Below, in pieces: positions 21,916-30,557 of a DNA stretch of 33,017 bases (its first letter is position 1; every line of letters starts with the position of its first letter). The stretch spans positions 1 to 33,017 of the forward strand of contig JAISUT010000049.1 in the NCBI GenBank assembly GCA_031271905.1. The letters run 5' to 3'. The position numbers were made by a program, and so were the translations under genes. The notes beneath the pieces are model-generated. The model was not told the origin of the DNA, ran no database searches, and saw nothing but the letters and a program-made list of their open reading frames with translations. The DNA is from Acidobacteriota bacterium (lineage in GTDB: Bacteria > Acidobacteriota > UBA6911).

Positions 21916-24726
21916 ATGGCGTTTTGCACCAACTGCGGCGAACGGAACTCTGACGACGGCAAGTTCTGCCGGAATTGCGGACGGGAGATCGGGGCGCGGC
22001 AACCCGCGCAGGCGGCTCCGCCGCCCCCTCCCGCACACACCCTGCAGCCGCAGTACGCATCCGCGCCGCCGCCAGCGGCGGCACCCCCCGGGCGGGGATG
22101 GAACAGGAAAGCCGTCTTGGCCGTGGCTGCTGCGGCGGTGCTGGCGGTGACGTGGATGGTCTTCGTGCATTTCCACATCTGGCCGTTCCACCACATCGGC
22201 GGGCGGTTCAAGCTCGAACCGCTCACGGCGGCGCAACTGGAGGGCAAGGCGCCGATAACGCCCCCCACCGCCGAGGAGAGGGAGCGCTACCAGGAGTACG
22301 TCGCCAAGGTGCGCCGTTACGCCGAGGCGCGCATCGGCCGCGAGGAGGGGAAAAGCGCCTCGGGCATGAACGCCTTCTTCACCATGCTCGCCAAAGGCGA
22401 GGCGCCGGCAAGCGAACAGGCGCTCAAGGCGCGCCTCGAAGACCTCTCCGAAGGGGAGGCCAAGGTCGAAGGCTCGTTCTTCGGATGGGCGAAGAGCTGG
22501 ATCGTCCCGCTGTTTCACACGCCGGTGTATGCCGCCGGGCCCGCCGGGGGCAAGATCAGCCCGGTCATGCTCAACAACCTCGCCAACAACATGCTGCTGG
22601 ACGGGAAGTTTTTCAGCCCGGTCATCTTCGCCACCCTGGCGGCGGCGGAGGATCCCGACAGCCCGGAGATCGCCTGCACCATCGCCAACCTGCTCAAGTC
22701 GGCGGAGGACTACGAGAACGCCATGTCCCTCGTCGCCTACGGCCTGAAGCTCCAGCCGAGGTCGGAGCAGTTGCTTTACACCGGCGGCGTGGCGGCGCTG
22801 GAATACGGCGACTTCGACATGGCGGAGTACCTGTTCCTGCGCGCCCTGAACATCAGCGGCGGCCCCGGCCCGTCCAACCAGGGGATGATGCTGACCTCGA
22901 TGGCGCGCAAGGACTACCCGTCGGCGTTCCTCTACATGCTCGAGGGGGGGCGCGACGCCTTCAACGAGTCGATCTGGCTGACCTACCAGAAACTGCGCCT
23001 CACGCCGGATTACTTCGAGATGTCGGGCAGGATCTTCGACCAGTACACGCTGATGCAGTTGATGGACTTCAAGCGTTGCCGCACGGCGTTCGACCCGACG
23101 CTCGACACCGTGGGGCAGCAGATCAAGGTCGATGGGAGTTTCTTCTTCCCCGACAACATCGGCGACCTGAACTTCTCGGGCGACGCCATGGGGATGGCGA
23201 CCATCGACTATTTCAAGGCGGTCGCCAAGTTCTACGAGGAGGACGCCAAGCAGCTCGGCGAGGCGTTCGAAATCCTCTCGGCGGGCGGCCTGAAAGAGAT
23301 GAAAGACCGCTTCGACAGGTCGAGCCTCGCGCCCAAGCAGAAGACCGAGGCCGAGCAGCAGGTCACCTACTACCAGGAGATGTTCTGGCTCAGCATCCTG
23401 AACGACTACTTCGCCTGGGAGAAGAAGAAGATCGACAAGCAGTTCAAAAAAGAGTACGAGGGATTCGACCTCGACGACTTCGGCATCAGCTTTGACAAGA
23501 TCACGGATGAGTACGACAAGAAGTTCGAGGCGGCTGAAAAGGCTGGCGGCATGGCGGTGTTTGCGGTGGGGATACCGCACATGATGGCGATGATAGACGA
23601 CAATGCGTTCACGCTCCCCAAGGATCAGAAAATCCTGGCGTCCGACCTGAACAGGGCGTTCAAAATCCTCAGCGACGCGCTGGGCAAGCAGTACAAGGAC
23701 ACGAAGGTCCTGGTGGAGGAATACTGGGTCTATTCCAACGCCATCCTCGGCTTGATCGCCGACGACGCGATTTACAACGAATACCGCAGAAAGCAGCGCG
23801 ACAACGCCATGTTCGCGCTCTCCGGGCCGGTCTTCTTCTCCGGCGGCGCCGCCGGCCTCATGGTCGGGACGCGCGTCGGGCCGATGTACACCATGGTGGT
23901 CGGCAAAGATGTGGCCCTCAAGGGCTCGAACACCGGCAAGATACCCAAGGCGCCCGTGCTCCCCATCAGCGGCAAAGGGGCGTCGGTGACCGAGATGATG
24001 GAGTGGCAGACCTACACGCCACCCCCCATGCTCGACACCGCCACCAAGGTGGTAGCCAACCTGCCGGAAAAGCCGTTCATAACGGAGGAGGAGCTGGAAT
24101 ACAACCGGCAGATCTGGGAAAAGCAACATTCGCAGATGACGGTGCAAGACCAGGCGGCGGCGTGGACCGCCGAACAGCTCCGCCTGTTGAACATCAAGCG
24201 GGCGAAGGCGGGCCTGCCGCCCACAGACAAGCTGGACACGAAGCTGTGCCTCTACCCGGACGGCTGGCTGGACAAGCTGGTGAACTGGGATTGCATCGAG
24301 GAAGAGACCCCCCGCGACTCCAGCGTCGTCTACAAAGGCGTCACCATCGTCGCCGACCCGACCGGGAAGGTGAAGAGCATCGGCGTGGACACGACCGTGG
24401 GCGCGGTGCCCGTCAACCTCTCGACCGACGGGACGGTCTTTGTGGGCCCGAACGTGTCCGCCCCCACGCCCAACTCCGGCATGTACAGCGCCTCGGCCAA
24501 GGCCGGGGTCGAATGCACCCTCGACATGCAGAAGCGGGCGGTCTCCGGCTGCAGCCTCAAGGGGTCGGCGTCCGCCTCCGTGCTGGACGCCAGCGTCGGC
24601 GGCGAAGTCTACGTCAACGCCGCAAAGGGGGTGGGGGCGGAGCTCAACGCCACCCTCGACGGCAAGAAACGCACGAAGAAATTCAGCAAGTCCATCCGGG
24701 ACTTCCTGATGACGAAGGTCAACTGA
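21916..24726 (+). CDS. Zinc-ribbon membrane protein with large repeat-rich region, function unknown
   Basis: A 936-residue protein. An N-terminal zinc ribbon (Cys4, 7, 18, 21 in FCTNCGERN and FCRNCGRE) is followed by a Pro/Ala-rich linker (27-60), one membrane helix (about 65-84) and a long soluble region. Residues ~190-330 look helical and TPR-like (VMLNNLANNMLLDGKF, ACTIANLLKSAEDYENAMSL, TGGVAALEYGDFDMAEYLF). Residues 330-650 are charged and helical. A hydrophobic, Gly-rich segment lies near 635-650. The last ~130 residues look like a beta-rich domain with alternating Ser/Ala/Val. I do not recognise the whole; the zinc ribbon plus helix arrangement is common in bacterial proteins of unknown role. 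The start is ATG after a run of nine Gs. An upstream ATG at 21885 is in another frame. It is probably co-transcribed with the flavoenzyme gene. Confidence 0.75.
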   Translation: MAFCTNCGERNSDDGKFCRNCGREIGARQPAQAAPPPPPAHTLQPQYASAPPPAAAPPGRGWNRKAVLAVAAAAVLAVTWMVFVHFHIWPFHHIGGRFKLEPLTAAQLEGKAPITPPTAEERERYQEYVAKVRRYAEARIGREEGKSASGMNAFFTMLAKGEAPASEQALKARLEDLSEGEAKVEGSFFGWAKSWIVPLFHTPVYAAGPAGGKISPVMLNNLANNMLLDGKFFSPVIFATLAAAEDPDSPEIACTIANLLKSAEDYENAMSLVAYGLKLQPRSEQLLYTGGVAALEYGDFDMAEYLFLRALNISGGPGPSNQGMMLTSMARKDYPSAFLYMLEGGRDAFNESIWLTYQKLRLTPDYFEMSGRIFDQYTLMQLMDFKRCRTAFDPTLDTVGQQIKVDGSFFFPDNIGDLNFSGDAMGMATIDYFKAVAKFYEEDAKQLGEAFEILSAGGLKEMKDRFDRSSLAPKQKTEAEQQVTYYQEMFWLSILNDYFAWEKKKIDKQFKKEYEGFDLDDFGISFDKITDEYDKKFEAAEKAGGMAVFAVGIPHMMAMIDDNAFTLPKDQKILASDLNRAFKILSDALGKQYKDTKVLVEEYWVYSNAILGLIADDAIYNEYRRKQRDNAMFALSGPVFFSGGAAGLMVGTRVGPMYTMVVGKDVALKGSNTGKIPKAPVLPISGKGASVTEMMEWQTYTPPPMLDTATKVVANLPEKPFITEEELEYNRQIWEKQHSQMTVQDQAAAWTAEQLRLLNIKRAKAGLPPTDKLDTKLCLYPDGWLDKLVNWDCIEEETPRDSSVVYKGVTIVADPTGKVKSIGVDTTVGAVPVNLSTDGTVFVGPNVSAPTPNSGMYSASAKAGVECTLDMQKRAVSGCSLKGSASASVLDASVGGEVYVNAAKGVGAELNATLDGKKRTKKFSKSIRDFLMTKVN

Positions 24727-24738
24727 CCGCCGCCGCGC

Positions 24739-27279
24739 CTACAGCAGCGACAGCGGATCCACGTCGATGTGGACGCGGTGGACGCGCGTCGAGCCCCGTC
24801 GCTTTTCCAAGGCGGCGAAACACTCCTCCAGGAGCGCGCCGGGGGAGGCGCCGGGAACGCCCTTCAGGAGGATCTGCACGCGGTACTGCCCCCGCAGCTT
24901 CTCCATCGGCGCGGCGGCTGGCCCCAGGAGGCGCAGACGCCCCCGCTCCGGCATCCGGGCGAAGCACTGCTTCAGCGCGTCGGCGATCTCCCCCGCCCCG
25001 CGCAGCGCCTTGGACTCGTCCGGGTCGCTCACCAATATCTGCGTCAGGTTCTGGTAGGGCGGGTAGCCCATCAGCTTGCGGAACTCGATCTCCTTCCTGA
25101 AAAAGCCTGCGTAGTCCTGGCTGCAGGCGAAGCGCAGGGCGTAGTGCTCCGGATGCCACGACTGCAGGATCACGCGGCCGGGCGATGCGCCGCGCCCCGC
25201 CCGCCCCGCCACTTGCGTCAGCAACTGGAAGGTCTTCTCCGCCGCGCGGAAGTCGGGGAAGTTGAGTCCCGCGTCCGCCGACACCACCCCCACGAGCGTC
25301 ACGGCGGGGAAGTCGTGCCCCTTGGCGAGCATCTGCGTCCCCACCAGCAAGTCGATCTCGCGCTTGGAGAACGCCAAAAGCGTGGAGCGGAGCACGCCGC
25401 GCCGCTGCGTCGTGTCGCGGTCCAGGCGCGCCACGCGCGCCTGGGGCAGCAGTTCCCGCAACAGCGCCTCCAGTTGCTCGGTCCCCGCGCCGGCGTAGTG
25501 GATGTACGCGCCGCCGCATTCCCCGCACCTGGACGGGCTCGGCGCCTCCTTGCCGCAGTAGTGGCAGACGAGCCTGCCCGCCTCGCGGTGGTAGGTCATG
25601 CTGATGCTGCAATCGGGGCAAAGGTAGACGTGCCCGCAACTGCGGCACAGGATCGTCCGCGCAAAGCCCCGCCGGTTGAGCAGCACGATGGCCTGCTCCC
25701 CGCGCTCCATGCAGGAGCGCAACTCGTCCTGGAGCGGCTGGGAGAGCACCGCGTTCTTCCCGGAGCGTTGGAACTCCTCGACCATGCTCACGACGCGCAC
25801 CTCCGGCATCGGGCGCGCCTCGACCCGCTCCGGGATGTGGAAGCAGCTCCCGTCGCGCGACGCCTGGAAATAGCTCTCGACCGCAGGGGTGGCGGAGCCC
25901 GTCACCAGCACCCCGCCGCGCCGCGCCTCCTGCAAGCGCCGCCAGGCGACCTCGCGGGCGTGATAACAAGGGGTCTCGTCCTGCTTGTAGGAGCCGTCCT
26001 GCTCCTCGTCGATGATGACGAGGCGCAGATCCCTCAACGGCGCGAAGACGGCGGAGCGGGTGCCGACAACCACCTTGGACTCGCCGTCGCGGATGCGCGT
26101 CCACTGGTCGAAGCGCTCGCCCGCCGACATGCCGCTGTGCATCAGGGCGACCAACCCGGGGAAGCGTGAAACCACCTGGCGGCTCAAAAGCGGCGTCAGG
26201 CCTATTTCCGGCACCAGGAAGATGGCGGTGCCGCCGAGCCTCAGCGCCTCGGCGATGAGATGCAGGTAGACCTCGGTCTTGCCGCTGCCGGTCACGCCGT
26301 GGACCAGGAAGCGCGCGGCCTGGCCGCCCCCCCCCTCCCCGTCCCGGCGGATGATGGCGGTGACACGCTCGATCAGCTCCCGCTGGTAGCGGGTCAGGGT
26401 CACGTCCCGCCCCGCCCTTCCCACCGCATCCAGGTCGGCGGGGAAGCGCTCGACTCGCAACGGGGCGATCTCGACCAGCCCCTTGCGCGCCAAGGCGTCC
26501 GCCGCCGCGCGGGCGCAACCTGCGGCGTCGAGGATCTCCTGCAACGGCACCGCGCCCGCGACCGACGCCAACGCCGCGTACAGGCGCATTTGCGCGGCGG
26601 GGAGCTTCGCCACCGCATCCGGCGGCCCGTCCGGGGCGGCGGACGCGGCACCGGTCCCAGGCGCGCCGACGCCGAGCCGCCGGATGCCGAGCCGCTCCTT
26701 CGCTTTGACCTTGGGGGAGTCGCGGTAGGTCTCCAGCCGTATCCAGCCCGCCGCCTCCAGCGGCTCCAGCCAGCTCTCCCCCCCCCGCACCCCCGCCTTC
26801 TTGACCAGCTCCGGCACCGGCAGCGGGCCTTCCGCCGCCAGCACGTCCAGCAGCGCGTCCTCCTGCCTGCGCAACCCGGAGGGGCGCAAGCCGCCCAGCA
26901 ACAGGGTGGAGGCTTTCGGCGTGAGTGACGTCATGCGCCCGCCGGACGTCTCCGAACCTGCGGGGAAGAGGGCGCGAAAGACCTCGCCGGGGGGCGCGAA
27001 GTAATACTCCGCCACCCAGAGCGCCGTGCGCACCAGCTCCGGCGTGATGGCGGGCGTCTGGTCCAGCAGATCCTCGACCGCCTTCAACCTGAACCCCGCG
27101 ACCGCATCCCTCCCCGGGAAGCCGACCACGTACCCGGTGAGCGGCTTGCGCCCGAAAGGGACTAAGACGCGCATCCCGGGCGCGACCCTGCCGCGCATCG
27201 CCGGCGGCACGGCGTAGGCGAAGGTCTTGCGGAGCCCGACGGGAACCGCCACATCGACATATTCGGGAAGTTCGGCCAT
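24739..27279 (-). CDS. priA: Primosomal protein N' (replication restart helicase)
   Basis: An 846-residue superfamily 2 helicase that reloads the replisome at stalled forks. Domains: N-terminal 3'-end-binding domain (1-105), winged helix, then the helicase core with Walker A GVTGSGKT (328-335), Walker B DEEQ (424-427, where DEEH is usual), GSATP near 461 and VAGRAGRG near 690-697. The zinc-binding insertion has eight cysteines (545, 548, 554, 557, 572, 575, 585, 588). A Gly/Ala/Pro-rich stretch near 203-226 may be a linker. The start MAELPEYVDVAV matches the family and has GAGGG 8 bases upstream; the open frame runs further up through the ung gene without meaning. It is the last gene of the housekeeping operon and converges on the zinc-ribbon protein gene with a 12-base gap. 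Confidence 0.97.
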   Translation of the reverse strand: MAELPEYVDVAVPVGLRKTFAYAVPPAMRGRVAPGMRVLVPFGRKPLTGYVVGFPGRDAVAGFRLKAVEDLLDQTPAITPELVRTALWVAEYYFAPPGEVFRALFPAGSETSGGRMTSLTPKASTLLLGGLRPSGLRRQEDALLDVLAAEGPLPVPELVKKAGVRGGESWLEPLEAAGWIRLETYRDSPKVKAKERLGIRRLGVGAPGTGAASAAPDGPPDAVAKLPAAQMRLYAALASVAGAVPLQEILDAAGCARAAADALARKGLVEIAPLRVERFPADLDAVGRAGRDVTLTRYQRELIERVTAIIRRDGEGGGGQAARFLVHGVTGSGKTEVYLHLIAEALRLGGTAIFLVPEIGLTPLLSRQVVSRFPGLVALMHSGMSAGERFDQWTRIRDGESKVVVGTRSAVFAPLRDLRLVIIDEEQDGSYKQDETPCYHAREVAWRRLQEARRGGVLVTGSATPAVESYFQASRDGSCFHIPERVEARPMPEVRVVSMVEEFQRSGKNAVLSQPLQDELRSCMERGEQAIVLLNRRGFARTILCRSCGHVYLCPDCSISMTYHREAGRLVCHYCGKEAPSPSRCGECGGAYIHYAGAGTEQLEALLRELLPQARVARLDRDTTQRRGVLRSTLLAFSKREIDLLVGTQMLAKGHDFPAVTLVGVVSADAGLNFPDFRAAEKTFQLLTQVAGRAGRGASPGRVILQSWHPEHYALRFACSQDYAGFFRKEIEFRKLMGYPPYQNLTQILVSDPDESKALRGAGEIADALKQCFARMPERGRLRLLGPAAAPMEKLRGQYRVQILLKGVPGASPGALLEECFAALEKRRGSTRVHRVHIDVDPLSLL

Positions 27280-27290
27280 GCGGGGCGCCC

Positions 27291-28196
27291 TCACCAGTCG
27301 ATCGGCGCCTTGCCGTGCGAGGCCAGGTACTCGTTTGCGCGCGAGAAGTGGTGGTTGCCGAAAAAGCCGCGAGAAGCCGAGAGCGGCGACGGGTGGACGG
27401 ATTTCAGCACCAGGTTGTCCGACGTGCTTATCAGCGCGCCTTTGTCCTGCGCGTACTTGCCCCACAGGATGTAGACGAGGTTCCGGCGCGCGCCGAGGAC
27501 GCGGATCACCGCGTCGGTGAACCGCTCCCACCCCTTGCCCGCGTGCGAGGCCGCCGCATGCGCCTGGACGGTCAGGACGCTGTTCAACAGCAAGACCCCT
27601 TGGCGCGCCCATTCGGTCAGGTCGCCATGCGTCCGGCTCGGCCGCCCCAAGTCGTTCTCGATTTCTTTGAAAATGTTCACGAGGGACGGCGGCGGCGGCG
27701 TGGGCGGCTTCACGGAGAAGCACAGCCCGTGCGCCTGCCCAGGCTCGTGGTACGGGTCCTGGCCGATGATGACGACCTTGACGTCATCAAGCGGACACAG
27801 GTCGAAGGCGGCGAAGATGTTCTTGCCCGCAGGGTAGATCTGCTTGCCCGACCCGTATTCGGAGCGGACGAACTCCGTGAGCGTCTTCCAGTACGCCTGC
27901 TCCCACTCCGCGACGAGCGCGTCTTTCCACGACTGCTCGATCTTCACCTTGCCGTACCCTTCCCCGCCCCGCACGGGCGCGGGGGGCGCAGGAGCGGCTT
28001 TCTCCGCACGGGCGGGCGGGATGGACGGGGCTTCCGTCGGGCGCGGCGGGGGCGCGGCGGGGGCGTCCCGAACCGCCGCCGGCACCGTCTTTTTCAGATA
28101 GCGCACGCCGAGGTCTTGATACAGGCGGAGATGGGCGTGAAGCTGCCCCGCCAGGGATTCGCAGGACTCGCGCGCGTCAGGGGGGTCGCCGCTCAT
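27291..28196 (-). CDS. ung: Uracil-DNA glycosylase, family 1, with N-terminal extension
   Basis: A 301-residue base-excision-repair enzyme that removes uracil from DNA. Family-1 motifs are present: GQDPYH (145-150) with catalytic Asp147, LLLNSVLTVQA (202-212), and HPSPLSASRGFFG (268-280) with the catalytic His268 and the minor-groove intercalation loop. The catalytic domain begins near residue 84, following an unusual leader: a helical segment (11-36, with YQDLGVRYLKK) and an Ala/Pro-rich linker (38-76). Typical Ung proteins are about 220-230 residues long. The start codon overlaps the era stop codon (ATGA), which fixes the start and supports the extension as real. priA starts 11 bases downstream. 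Confidence 0.95.
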   Translation of the reverse strand: MSGDPPDARESCESLAGQLHAHLRLYQDLGVRYLKKTVPAAVRDAPAAPPPRPTEAPSIPPARAEKAAPAPPAPVRGGEGYGKVKIEQSWKDALVAEWEQAYWKTLTEFVRSEYGSGKQIYPAGKNIFAAFDLCPLDDVKVVIIGQDPYHEPGQAHGLCFSVKPPTPPPPSLVNIFKEIENDLGRPSRTHGDLTEWARQGVLLLNSVLTVQAHAAASHAGKGWERFTDAVIRVLGARRNLVYILWGKYAQDKGALISTSDNLVLKSVHPSPLSASRGFFGNHHFSRANEYLASHGKAPIDW

Positions 28197-29083
28197 TGGC
28201 CCAGCTCCAGTTCGTCCAGCACCACGTTGTCGTTGCGCCAGTCGGGCGCAGTCTTCACCTGCAGGCCCAAGTACACCTTGCAGCCGAGGAGCTGTTCGAG
28301 GTCTTGCCGGGCGGCGATGCCGATGGCCTTGAGCTGCGCCGCCCCCGCCCCCAGCACGATCCCCTGCTGCGAGCGCTTCTCCACGAGGATGTCGGCCTCG
28401 ATGCGCACCAGCTTCTTCGTCTCGCGGGCGCCCTCGTCGAAGTTGCGGACGATCACCGCGCAGGCGTAGGGCAGCTCCTCGCGCACGCGCCCGAGGATCT
28501 TCTCCCGGACGAGCTCCCCCGCCAGGAACCGCTCCGTCCGGTCGGTGAGGTATTCCCCGTCGTAGAGCGGCTCCCCTTCGGGCAGGTTCTCGAATATCTT
28601 GTCGAGCAGCAGGCCGAGGTTCTCCCCCGTCATCGCCGACAGGGGGATGATGTCCAGAAAATCGCACGCCTCGCCGTAACGTTGCATGACGGGCAGCAGC
28701 CTCTGCTTGGCGATCTTGTCGATCTTGTTGAGCGCGAGGATGGCCGGGGTCTGCGCCCGCTTGACCGTCTCCAACACATAGCCCTCCCCCGCGCCGAAGG
28801 CGATGGAGGCGTCCACCATGAGGATCGCCAGATCCACGTCGCGCAGGCCGTCATGCACCGTCTGGAGCATGCGCCGGTTCATGGCGTAGGCGGGCTTGTG
28901 GATGCCGGGGGTGTCCATGAAGACGACCTGCCCCCGCGCCTCGGTCGTCACGCCGATGATGCGGTGGCGCGTCGTCTGCGGCTTGTCCGAGACGATGGAG
29001 ACCTTCTGCCCGACCAGCGCGTTCAGGAGCGTGGACTTGCCGGAGTTCGGCCGGCCGATGATGACGACGGTGCCGGATTTCAT
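28193..29083 (-). CDS. era: GTPase Era
   Basis: A 296-residue GTPase that binds 16S rRNA and assists 30S ribosome assembly. G motifs: GRPNSGKS (10-17), the PQTT switch (35-38), DTPG (57-60), NKID (119-122) and SAM (149-151). The C-terminal KH domain is recognisable (DILVEKRSQQGIVLG, then LKAIGIAARQDLE), but its GXXG loop reads GAGA (245-248) instead of GKGG, losing the lysine and the last glycine. The start overlaps the coaBC stop and the stop overlaps the ung start, both as ATGA, so translation is coupled through the three genes. Confidence 0.96.
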   Translation of the reverse strand: MKSGTVVIIGRPNSGKSTLLNALVGQKVSIVSDKPQTTRHRIIGVTTEARGQVVFMDTPGIHKPAYAMNRRMLQTVHDGLRDVDLAILMVDASIAFGAGEGYVLETVKRAQTPAILALNKIDKIAKQRLLPVMQRYGEACDFLDIIPLSAMTGENLGLLLDKIFENLPEGEPLYDGEYLTDRTERFLAGELVREKILGRVREELPYACAVIVRNFDEGARETKKLVRIEADILVEKRSQQGIVLGAGAAQLKAIGIAARQDLEQLLGCKVYLGLQVKTAPDWRNDNVVLDELELGQ

Positions 29084-30306
29084 TCAGGTGCCTCCCCCCG
29101 CCGCCCGCGCCGGATCAGCACCTCGTCAAGCAGCCGGTCGGCGACGGCGGCTTTGGGTTGCGCTTCGAGCGCGACCTCCGCGCCGTCCGGGGCGAGGATG
29201 TGGACGGCGGCGGCGTCCTCGCCGAACACGCCCCGGGAGACGTCGTTGGCGACGACGAGGTCGAGGTTTTTCCCCCGCAGCTTCTCGCGCGCGGACGCGA
29301 GCACGTTTTCGGTTTCGGCGGCGAAGCCGACCAGGAACTGGCGCTTCTTCCTGTTTCCCAGAAGCGCGAGGATGTCCTCGGTGCGCTCCAGTTCAAGCGC
29401 GCGGACGCCGCCGGCTTTTTTGATTTTCTGCCCGGCGGGCGCGGACGGGCGGTAGTCGGCGACGGCCGCCGCCTTGACGACGACGTCCGCCGCGTCGTAG
29501 CGCGACAGCACCGCGTCCAGCATCTCGGCGGCGGAGCGCACGTCGATGCGCTCGACCCCGTCGGGCGCGTCGAGCGCCGTGGGGCCGGAGACCAGGCAGA
29601 CCTGCGCCCCCCGGCGCGCGGCGGCGGCGGCCACGGCGTAGCCCATCTTCCCCGAACTGCGGTTGGAGATGAAGCGGATTGGGTCGATGTCCTCGACCGT
29701 CGGACCGGCCGTGACCAGCACCGAGAGCCCGGCCAAGTCGCCCGCGCCCTTGTCTGCGGCGGCGCCCGCCGGACCGGCTCGAAGCGCCGCCAGCACCCGC
29801 GCCACGATGGTTTCGACCGGCGCCAGCCTCCCGTCCCCCTCCATGCCGCAGGCGAGCATCCCCGCCTCGGGGGCGACGACCTTGCAGCCGCGGCGGCGCA
29901 GCGCCTCGACGTTGGCCCTGACGGCGGGGTGGCGCCACATCGCCGAGTTCATGGCCGGGGCGAGCAGCACCGGCGCGGGGGTGGCCAGATAGAGCGTGGA
30001 GAGGAAGTCGTCCGCGATGCCGTGGGCGAACTTGCCGATGATGTTGGCGGTCGCCGGGGCCACCACGAGCATCTGGATGGACTGCGCCAAGGCGATGTGG
30101 TGGATGTCCAGGTTCCTGCCCGTCTGGAACATGTCGGTGACGACGTTGCGCCCGGTCAGCGATTCGAAGGTCAGCGGGGGGACGAACCGCGCCCCGGCGC
30201 GGGTCAAGACCACCTCGACCTGGACGCCGGCCTTTTGCAGGCCGCGCATGACCTCGACCGCTTTATAGGCGGCGATGCAACCGGTGACGCCGAGAGCGAC
30301 CTTCAT
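29080..30306 (-). CDS. coaBC: Bifunctional phosphopantothenoylcysteine decarboxylase / phosphopantothenate-cysteine ligase
   Basis: A 408-residue two-domain enzyme of coenzyme A synthesis. The N-terminal CoaC half is an FMN decarboxylase: VTGCIAAYK (7-15), His70, the APATANIIGK segment (83-92), PAMN (117-120), and Cys153 in LACGMEG. The C-terminal CoaB half ligates cysteine: VTAGPTVEDIDPIRFISNRS (198-217), SSGKMG (217-222) and KAAAVADYRP (288-297). The start at MKVALGVTG is the family start. The open frame continues upstream for 70 codons, but that part is the dispersed repeat and not conserved protein. The stop overlaps the era start codon. Confidence 0.96.
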   Translation of the reverse strand: MKVALGVTGCIAAYKAVEVMRGLQKAGVQVEVVLTRAGARFVPPLTFESLTGRNVVTDMFQTGRNLDIHHIALAQSIQMLVVAPATANIIGKFAHGIADDFLSTLYLATPAPVLLAPAMNSAMWRHPAVRANVEALRRRGCKVVAPEAGMLACGMEGDGRLAPVETIVARVLAALRAGPAGAAADKGAGDLAGLSVLVTAGPTVEDIDPIRFISNRSSGKMGYAVAAAAARRGAQVCLVSGPTALDAPDGVERIDVRSAAEMLDAVLSRYDAADVVVKAAAVADYRPSAPAGQKIKKAGGVRALELERTEDILALLGNRKKRQFLVGFAAETENVLASAREKLRGKNLDLVVANDVSRGVFGEDAAAVHILAPDGAEVALEAQPKAAVADRLLDEVLIRRGRRGEAPE

Positions 30307-30336
30307 GACTGGCACCTGTTCCTCGATGAAATACAA

Positions 30337-30551
30337 CCGCCGTTTTGCCGCACGGGCGCATGGCGGCGCGTCTGCTGCGTTGCTGCTTGGGCGGGCGTGC
30401 TCGACGCATGTCCCTATACGCCTACCTGCCTCCGGCATGCCGCCCGACCTTTTTATTCCTTTGGGCGCGCCTTGCATCCACACCACCCTGCGCCCGTGCG
30501 CCTGTGCGACGGCCACTGTGGTGCGGCAAAACCGCCGTTTGCCGTGCGGGT
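30337..30551 (+). repeat. Dispersed intergenic repeat, copy B, between rpoZ and coaBC
   Basis: The block from CACGGGCGCATGGCGGCGCG (30351 on) to CACCACCCTGCG (ending 30492) shares its first ~50 and last ~27 bases with copy A at the left end of the window, in inverted orientation. The copy here has a longer, AT-richer middle. It is flanked by related short ends: ACCGCCGTTTTGCCGCACGG (30337 on) and ACCGCCGTTTGCCGTGCGGG (30532-30551), nearly direct repeats; GTGCGGCAAAA (30520-30530) is also the inverse of part of the first. No protein is encoded. It separates two genes of an otherwise tight operon, so it was probably inserted there. Confidence 0.62.
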
Positions 30552-30557
30552 GCGAAA

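Noticed and set aside
30307-30516. An N-terminal extension of coaBC
   Set aside because: The extra 70 codons are repeat copy B read as protein; the family start MKVALGVTG is at 30306.
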